DNA of 32,492 nucleotides. It comes from an uncultured bacterium. GTDB taxonomy: Bacteria; Cyanobacteriota; Vampirovibrionia; Gastranaerophilales; Gastranaerophilaceae. Each line of letters starts with the position of its first letter. Position 1 is the stretch's first letter. Location of the stretch: assembly GCA_902788575.1 (NCBI GenBank), contig CADAKY010000018.1:1-32492 (forward strand), written 5' to 3'. Shown in pieces: positions 1 through 9,000 of this stretch. Under the pieces are notes generated by a model. The model made no database searches, was not told where the DNA came from, and saw nothing but the letters and a program-made list of their open reading frames with translations. The position numbers were made by a program, and so were the translations under genes.

Positions 1-1
1 A

Positions 2-3000
2 GCTAAGACAGAAACCTTTGACAGTTTGGCAAGTAAACTCGGCAATTATGGTATTTCGGCAGAGATGGTGGATGGTATATTCCGCATTTCTTCCGGTGAC
101 AACTATGCTGACGCATCAACACTGTTCACACCGCTTGGAATCAGCAGTATGAAGGTCACGACAACAGTTTCTACTACTGTTACAACCCACGGTCAGGCTG
201 AGACTGGCTCAACTGCAAGTTATTCTTATTATACATGGGCAACAGAAGACACCAAGATATCGGATACCGGCTTGAACGCTAACGGTACAACGACAATATT
301 CAATGCATTCAATGGTACAACCGTGGCAACGATTACTACGAATGCTAATACAACATTCAGAGACCTTGCAAATGCACTGGGTACCTACGGAATTGTTGCG
401 GGTATTACAGACGGTGTGTTCTTTATGGGCTCGGATAATACTTATGCGACGGGCGGAGTGCTGAATCAGCTTGGTGTCGGTATGGAATCTCAAACCCTTA
501 CTCAGACTGTTACCGGTACGACTTCGACTACTACCGTTGGACGTACTGCGACCGGTACACGCGGAGTCAGAATGCTCTATGCTATGCCGAAATCTATGAC
601 GGGTACAAATACGCTTATGGTTAATGCGACGGTTCCGCGAGCTCAGACGGGAACAAATGCGCTATCTGTAACTTATTCAACCACTACAACCACACCTCAG
701 GCTATAACGGGTACAAATGGTCATACATATGTCTATACTCAGACCGTTACGACAACGAATACTATTACTAACCCGACAGCTGTAACGGGTTCTGCTGGTG
801 TAATGTTTACTTATACGCAGACCACGACAGCTACTGTCGGTATAGCGTCAGAGGGTACTTATGTATTTACAACAAATATTACTCAGACTACTACTGCAAC
901 AGTCACGAACCCGACTGCTGTTACAGGTTCTAATTTAGTAACATATAACGGTACTGTAGGCGGAAGTTATACAAGCCCGACAGGTGCATATATAACTGTT
1001 AATGAATATACAACCTCACCGCAGGCAGTAACCGGAACTGTTACACACCAGCACACGGTGACAACAAATGTTGTTTCTACGGTTACGCTTCCTCAAACAG
1101 TAACCGGTACAACCTATTTTTCAAAACCTGTAACAACTACATTGACCGTTCCTCAGGCTCAAACCGGTACGGTTAGCCACATGTATACAAATACAATTAA
1201 TACAACGACAACTGTAATGGGGGTTAATACATCAGATAAAATTATAGATTATAACAAAGAAGGATTTTTTACAGGAGCTGTAATAGGAACAGTGACCATT
1301 ACTAGCACAATGACTGTTTCTCAATTTATTAGTAAGTTAAATAATATGAGTACAGTTACTGCCACTATTGATTCAACTACGGGGGCTGTTACAATTAAAT
1401 GTGAGACCTCATTGCAAGGTGTTGGAAATCTCATATACGGTCAGGGTATGAGTTATACACAGCCTGACATCAATCATTTAACAATCACAGGGCACATTAG
1501 TAAACCTGTGGCAACAACTACTATCTCGACGACTCAAACAGTTCCGATGGATACGTCAAAGACATTGAATCAACTGATTGGTTTAGGTAATAATACAAAC
1601 GGTGGAATATCAGTAAAAAATTCAACAACCGGTGCAAGTGCCAGAGTTACTATATTGGGCTCGGACACACTGGGTACATTGATAGAACGTTTGGACAGCA
1701 AATCTATACAAGCTACAATTACTGATGATGGCAAACTTACTCTTGATCCTAATGGCGAGTGGTATGTATCATATATGGGAGCTACTTTGACGACAGGCTT
1801 TGGATTTGATATATCCTCAAATTATACAACCAGAACTACCACTACGTATGCCGGAAGAACAAAAGCAGAAATTGGTACTGATAAGTTTTTTCATGATGGT
1901 ACAGTAACAATGACAAATGCAGAAACCGGAGCAACTTCTACCTTTACACTTAAAGCTAATACAACATCTGTTAGTGAATTCTTTAATAAATTACAAAATA
2001 CTTATTCAATTTCGACATCGGTAACAGATGGTCATGTAACCTTTACACCAACCGGTAAGTGGTATATCAGCGGATGTTATGCTGATGTATGGGACAGATT
2101 TGGTATAGGTACAGGAAATGGCAATACATATAAAGTGGGAACTAAAACTGTCCAGACAACCCACACAGAGGTGGATACGTCATTCCAAAATTCAGCATTT
2201 ACCGGTACTGTTGCGCTAAAAAACTCCGATACAGGTGAGACTGTTACTTTAACCGGATATAATCATACAGACGGAGTGGAAGATCTTCTGAGTACTTTGC
2301 AAAGTTCTTACTCCTTTCAAATCAGCCTGACAAATGATGGCAGAGTAACTCTTGATCCGAACGGCAAATGGTATATCGCGAGTGTTCCGAGCGGGCTCAA
2401 TGCGATACTTGGTATAGCAACGGGTGTCGGTAATACGTATAGTACGGCATTAAGTTCACATACAAGACCTGCTACTTTAGATGATAATTTCGCTGCTCTT
2501 ACAGGAAATTCTATGCAGCATCTCGTTGTATCGGTAATCAATTCTAAAACAGGTGCAACTACATATCAAAATTTCGGAAGAACGTCTAATGCCACTCCGA
2601 CGTCAAGTTGGCGTGATGTAGCAAATTGGCTGGATGATTATGATATTGCTTTAACTATAGATAGTTACGGAAGACTGGTTGTTAATTCTACCGGTGATTA
2701 TTATGTAACAATGTCTCAAGGAAGCACTCCTTATTGTGCTAACCCGCTCTCGAGCTTTGGTATAACGTCTTTGTCTAACGCCGAAAGCGGAGCAATAATT
2801 CCTAATAATATTACTAAACTCAGTGAGCTAGGTATAAATCAGAATGTCATATTTACTATAAAGAATGCTAATACCGGCGCAACATCGTATTTTACATTCA
2901 CATCAAACAGTACCATGGCAGATATAGGTAATACTCTTGCAGAGAACGGACCAAATATATTCATGTCAATAACTGATCAGGGCAGACTTGTATTCGACCC

Positions 3001-6000
3001 GAACGGTGACTGTTATATTCAGGATATTACCGCAGCATTCAAGACCAAATTCGGCTTGACAACGGGCGCAGGCAACAGCTGGGTAACTGATACCGTTACC
3101 AGAACCACAACTCACACCGAGCCGAAGGCGCTTTCTAACATAGATATGTATAGAGGATTTAATTATACAATTACTCTTAAAAATACCGATAGCGGTGCTA
3201 CTCAAAATATTGTAGTTAATGGTTCAACCAATAGAACAGCTCAACAACTTGCAAATACTCTAAGCCCATATAATATTGGATTACAAACCGATTCAGAAGG
3301 ACATCTTGTTTGGACTCCGACCGGTGATTGGTATATATTGTCCAGTAGCGCTAGTATGCAAACCAATGGTGAATTTGGTTTATTGGGCACATACACTAGT
3401 GAAGTCCGTAGTGTTACTCACACAGAGCCTGTTGACATGGATAAAACACTCGCACAATGCGGTATAAATCAGAATGTAATATTTACAATAACACATGCTA
3501 CTACAAATGTGGATTCTTATTATACATGCAGTTCAGATACAACATTAAGGGATATTTATGCAGACTTACGTTACGGTTATGGTATATTAATGACAATAAC
3601 AGATGGCGGCTCATTAACATTTGATCCGAATGGTGATTATTATATCAAAGATATCACCGCAGCATTTAAGAACAAATTCGGCTTGACAACAGGTTCAGGT
3701 AACAGTTGGGTAACAGATACCGTATACAACACTCGTACTACGACTTACACCGAACCGATGGTCGGTACAATGACATTGAACCACGTTATAGGTTTGAATA
3801 ACAATACCTATAGCAAAATCCTTGTTTTAACAAACGCTGATACAGCTGCTACTGCTACTATATCAGTAAGAGGTTCGGATACGCTTGATACTTTGTTCTC
3901 GAATTTATCAACGTACAGTATTCAATCTTCTATCACAAGTGACGGTAATTTAACCTTGGATCCGAATGGCAGATGGTACATCAGTTTTATGGCTCCGAAT
4001 TTCAAAAATGGTTTTGGATTCGCTGGTGCAAGTGTAGGAGATACATATGTAACTCAAACTCTCACAAGAACAGAAGCTGTGAATATGACGACGCAAGTAG
4101 GATTGATTAGTGGGGCGTCAAACTGTACCATTCGTGTAAAGAATACTGTAACCGGTGAGGTTATTAGTATTGGTGCACCCCATAACGAAGGTTCATTATC
4201 CCAAATGGCTGAAATACTTGGTACATACAGTATAAACGTAGGATTTACTTCTGACGGCAGAATACAGATTTCACCCACCGGAAATTGGGCACTTTATGCT
4301 TCCAACTCTGCAGATGAATCTGCTTGGTCTAATGCGTTTGGTATAAATTTTGGTGAAGGTTATACTTATCAAACTTATAACACACCATTCGACATGGAGA
4401 CTCCGCTCACGAGTGTCGGCTTAACCGGTACTACAAAATACTATATTACGCTCAAGAACGATAAGACAAACCAAACTACAAGCGTATATGTTCAAGGTTC
4501 GGAAAACTTAACAACACTTCAAAACCGTTTGAACGCTTATGATATCGAGCTCAACACAGGCGACAACGGAAATCTTGTAATTTCCGCAACAGGTGACTGG
4601 TACGTTGACGGCATGAACAGTCAGTTTGCAAATGTATTCGGGCTCTCAACGGGTGACGAGAACAGCTTTACATATATGACGTGGACTGATGCCGACCGAA
4701 CGCTTAACCAGCTCACAGGTCAAAACATTACGACTAACCAATACATGACAATTGTAAATTCCGAAACAGGGGCTTCTAACAGAATCACCATAACCGGCGA
4801 AGACACGATTTCAAGCATTGACCAAAAACTTTCAACATACGGAATCTCAGCATACACTTCCGTTCAAAATGACGGAAACGGTTACCTCACGCTTGCAACA
4901 AGAGGTAAAAACTACATCACTTCAATGCCGACAATCCTCGCTAACGCGTTCGACATAAATGCCGGCGAAGGAAACACGTTCTGGACAGTTACGCACGATG
5001 TTCCGTCCAGAGTACTTGAAACAACAATCAGAGCTAACACTACAAGCAGTAATATTTTAACACACAATGTCACCGGAACTATTGACGGTAACAGCAGGTT
5101 GAGTACAATCTCAGGCTCAAACGATAATATTGTAGTCAAAAACGGAACTAACGGCAATACTGCCACCATCCAAATCAGCGGAAACATGACTGTCGATTCC
5201 GTAATGGCAGCTTTAGGCGCTTACGATATATCAGCATCTCTTAACGGCGGTGTTATGTCCGTTAATCCTTCCGGAGATTGGTACATCCAAACAGCAGGCG
5301 CACTCGCAAAATTCGGCATTGGCGCATCTTCTACCACATCATCCACTGTTCACGATGTCAGAACAATCACCGAAAACAAAACCGGAACATCTGTTAAAAC
5401 TTGGGGTACAACTCCTTATATTGACGGAAATACAAAGTTGTCACAATTCGGCGCAACGGGTAACATCGTTGTTAAACACGGTGTAACAGGCGACACTCAA
5501 ACAATACAAATTAATAGTGATACGACTGTCGCCGGTATGATTGGTGCATTAGGCGCATACGGAATCTCGGCTGACCTTTCTGCAGACGGCAAATTAACAC
5601 TTGATTTTGTTCCGGGAGAATACTACATTCAGACAGCAGGCGCATTATCAGGTTTTGGCATTACTCCGACTACAAGAACAACAACCGTTCACAATACACA
5701 AACAATTACCGAAAACAAAACGGGAACTTCTGTTAAAACTTGGGGTACAACACCTTATATTGACGGTAATACGAAGTTGTCACAATTCGGCGCAACAGGA
5801 AACATTGTTGTAAAACATGGTATAACCGGTGATACTCAAACAATCCAGATTAATAATGATACGACTGTAGCAGGTATGATAGGCGCATTAGGTGCGTACG
5901 GAATTTCGGCTGACCTTTCTGCAGACGGCAAATTAACACTTGATTTTGTTCCCGGAGGATATTATATTCAGACAGCAGGCGCATTATCAGGATTCGGAAT

Positions 6001-9000
6001 TACTCCGACAACAAGAACAACAACCGTTCATGACACAAGAACAATCACCGAAAACAAAACCGGAACTTCTGTTAAAACTTGGGGTACAACTCCTTATATT
6101 AACGGAAATACTCTGTTATCACAATTCGGTGCAACAGGCAATATCGTTGTTAAACACGGTATTAACGGTGATGAACACACAATCAACACATCTAACATGA
6201 CCGTAGACGGTTTGATGAGTGCATTATCAGCATACGGAATACAGGCAAACCTCTCTAATACAGGAACTTTGAGTCTCGACTTTAATGATGTATACTACAT
6301 CAAAACCGCAGGCGCACTCTCAACCTTCGGTTTGGGTAATGCGACAGCTACAACCACCACAACAACTTACGATACTCATATCGAAAAGGTTAATACTTCC
6401 GGCGATACGGTTAGAAAATATAATACGACTTTGAATGTAAATTGGGATACGACATTCAATCAATTAGGCATGGCAGAAAATGCAACAAGTGATATAATTC
6501 TGTCTAATAACGGACAACTCGCAACAATCAAGGTTTCTTCATCAAATACTTTAAGCGAGGTGGCACAAGAACTCGGAAATTACGGAATCTCAACAACTCT
6601 CAATAATGGTGTTGTTACAACAGGAGCCGGCAGTCATTGGTCAATAAGCTCAGCAGGACCGCTTAATGCATATCTAAAAATGTCAAATAATGCCAATGAC
6701 TATCGTACTACCACAACCTCCTACACCACTGTCGGTGTAAACCATACAAACGGTCATACATTCACTCATACCACAACCGACGCTATGAGCGGCGACAGCA
6801 CATTCGCTCAAATCGGTCAGACTGCTAATACTACAGTCACAATCAAAAACAAGGCAAATGCAACAGCAGGAACTATCGCGATTACTTCCGGTATGACTGT
6901 GAACGATTTCTTGACCGCGGCATCAGCTTACGGTATCGCAGGAACAATCTCGTCTGACGGAAAACTTAATCTCCAATTTAATGATGAAAACTATTTCTCC
7001 GATGATACAAATACAACAAACCTGCTTGCAAAACTGGGCATTACAGGCGCTAACACTAGAACAACCCGCGAAACTACCGTAAAATCAAACACAACCTCCG
7101 GAGTTCAGCATCATACCGTTACAACATCTATGACATCGGATACTACGCTTGCTGCATTAGGCTTGAGTGCTAATGCAACAGTTACGGTCGGAAGAGAAGG
7201 CGTAAACGGTGCAATGGCTTATGCTACAATAACCGTAAACACAACTCAAACAGTCGGCGACCTTGTCTCAACTCTCGGCGGTCTCGGTGTATCAGCAAGC
7301 GTTAAAGACGGCAAATTTATTCTGCAAGGCGGAACAACAGATTTCGTCACCGCTATGGATAATTCGTTGAAAACAGCACTCAAAATTAACGTCGGAAATA
7401 ATGTTTCTTATGAACAAAAAACATCCGGAACCACGACAAACACAAATTCCAACGATTTAGTCATGACCAAAAACACTCTGCTTATTGACGGTTCAACTGT
7501 ATTGAACACAATTAACGGCTGGAATAACGGTAACGGAAAACTTGTTGTACACAAAACTAACGGTCAATTCGAAACAATTTCCGTAAACGGCTCCGGTACA
7601 GTAGATGATTTCTTCCGTCAGATTGCGGCATTCGGACTTAACGGTACAGTCGGAGAAGATGGCAAAGTAACAGTTCTGGGTACAGGTAACGTTTATCTGC
7701 AATCAGTTTCAGGCGGCTCAAATATATTAACTTCATTAAAAATGAGCAACGTTACAACTCAGGTTGAAACGGTTACATCAAACAGAACATCTTCTGCTCT
7801 TCAGCATACAGTAACTGTTGCGGCAACAGGTACAACAAAACTTCAAAATCTCGAAAGTGCAAGCGGAAGCGGAATAACATTCTCAGGAAATAATGTAAAT
7901 CTCGTACTTTCAACAACTTCCGATGCCGGAAATGAAAGCACTACATTAACATTCAGCAAAAATAACACATTGTATGATGTAATTAATTCACTCGCATCTC
8001 ACGGAATCACCGCATCAATTGATGCATTGGGAAGATTCTCCATGACAAGCTCTACTCTCAACGATTTCGATGTCTCGGGTGCTTTGGGTACATTCCTGAT
8101 GGGAAGTTATACTAAAGAATACGGAACGGATACAACTTATAACGTATCTACTAATCTTATGCAGAAAACTATTGTCAATATGACTGACGATACACTTCTG
8201 AGCAAACTTAACGTTACTAACGGCAATTTTGAAATTACGCAGGAAGGTGTTAAATATACCGTAAATATCTCAAATACTTCTACGGTAGGAGACTTCCGCA
8301 ACTTACTTGCAAGATACGGTATTAATTCATACATTGATGATGAAGGTCATTTAACTGCATTCGGTGTCGGTGAAACTTGGCTCGATTCAGTTACAGGCGG
8401 TTCAAATATTGTTTCAAAATTCGGTCTCGACAAGAATAAATGGTCGCTTGGCGAAATTACGCAAACAAGTAACGATTTAACCGATACAACAGTTCTTACC
8501 GATAAGACAACATGGGACAGAAAACTCTCTGAACTTACAAATTCTGCAGGTACAAATCTCGGAATCACATCCGGTGACGTATTTGTTTATCAGGACGGAA
8601 CAAGAAGTACACTTCATATTGACCGCGATGATACGCTCCAGACACTTTCATCAAAACTTTCTCAGTACGGAATTACCATGGGATTGTCTTCTGACGGAAA
8701 AGTATACTTTGACGGAACAAACGACAGCTACATCACCAATGCGTCTTCAAATTCGTCAAACATATTAACAAAACTTGCCGTTAATGGTGATTGGAACACA
8801 AGATATGATTCCGAAAGTCAAAACTTGAATTACAATGTTACATCAAATTCCGGTCTAAAACGCTCAACAAGACTTGTAGACCTGCAAGATACTGACGGAA
8901 ATAACCTCGGTGTAACAACAGGTACATACTATATTTACGAAGACGGTGTGAGAAACACTGAAACAATTACAGAAGATACTACAGTAAATGATTTGATGGC

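Noticed and set aside
209..493. Antisense open frame of 94 codons inside fliD (and similar ones at 2317-2541, 2966-3205, 4912-5187, 10124-10387, 10405-10716)
   Set aside because: Shadows of the large coding frame; no ribosome binding site and composition mirrors the repeat codons on the other strand.
5250..6200. Three similar plus-strand open frames (5250-5486, 5601-5813, 5940-6200) that look like a repeated gene family
   Set aside because: They are out-of-frame readings of the three 339-nt fliD repeats, so their similarity only reflects the DNA repeat.
5348..6361. Possible CRISPR or intergenic repeat array
   Set aside because: The repeats are 339 nt, in frame, contiguous, and differ mostly at third codon positions; they encode protein.
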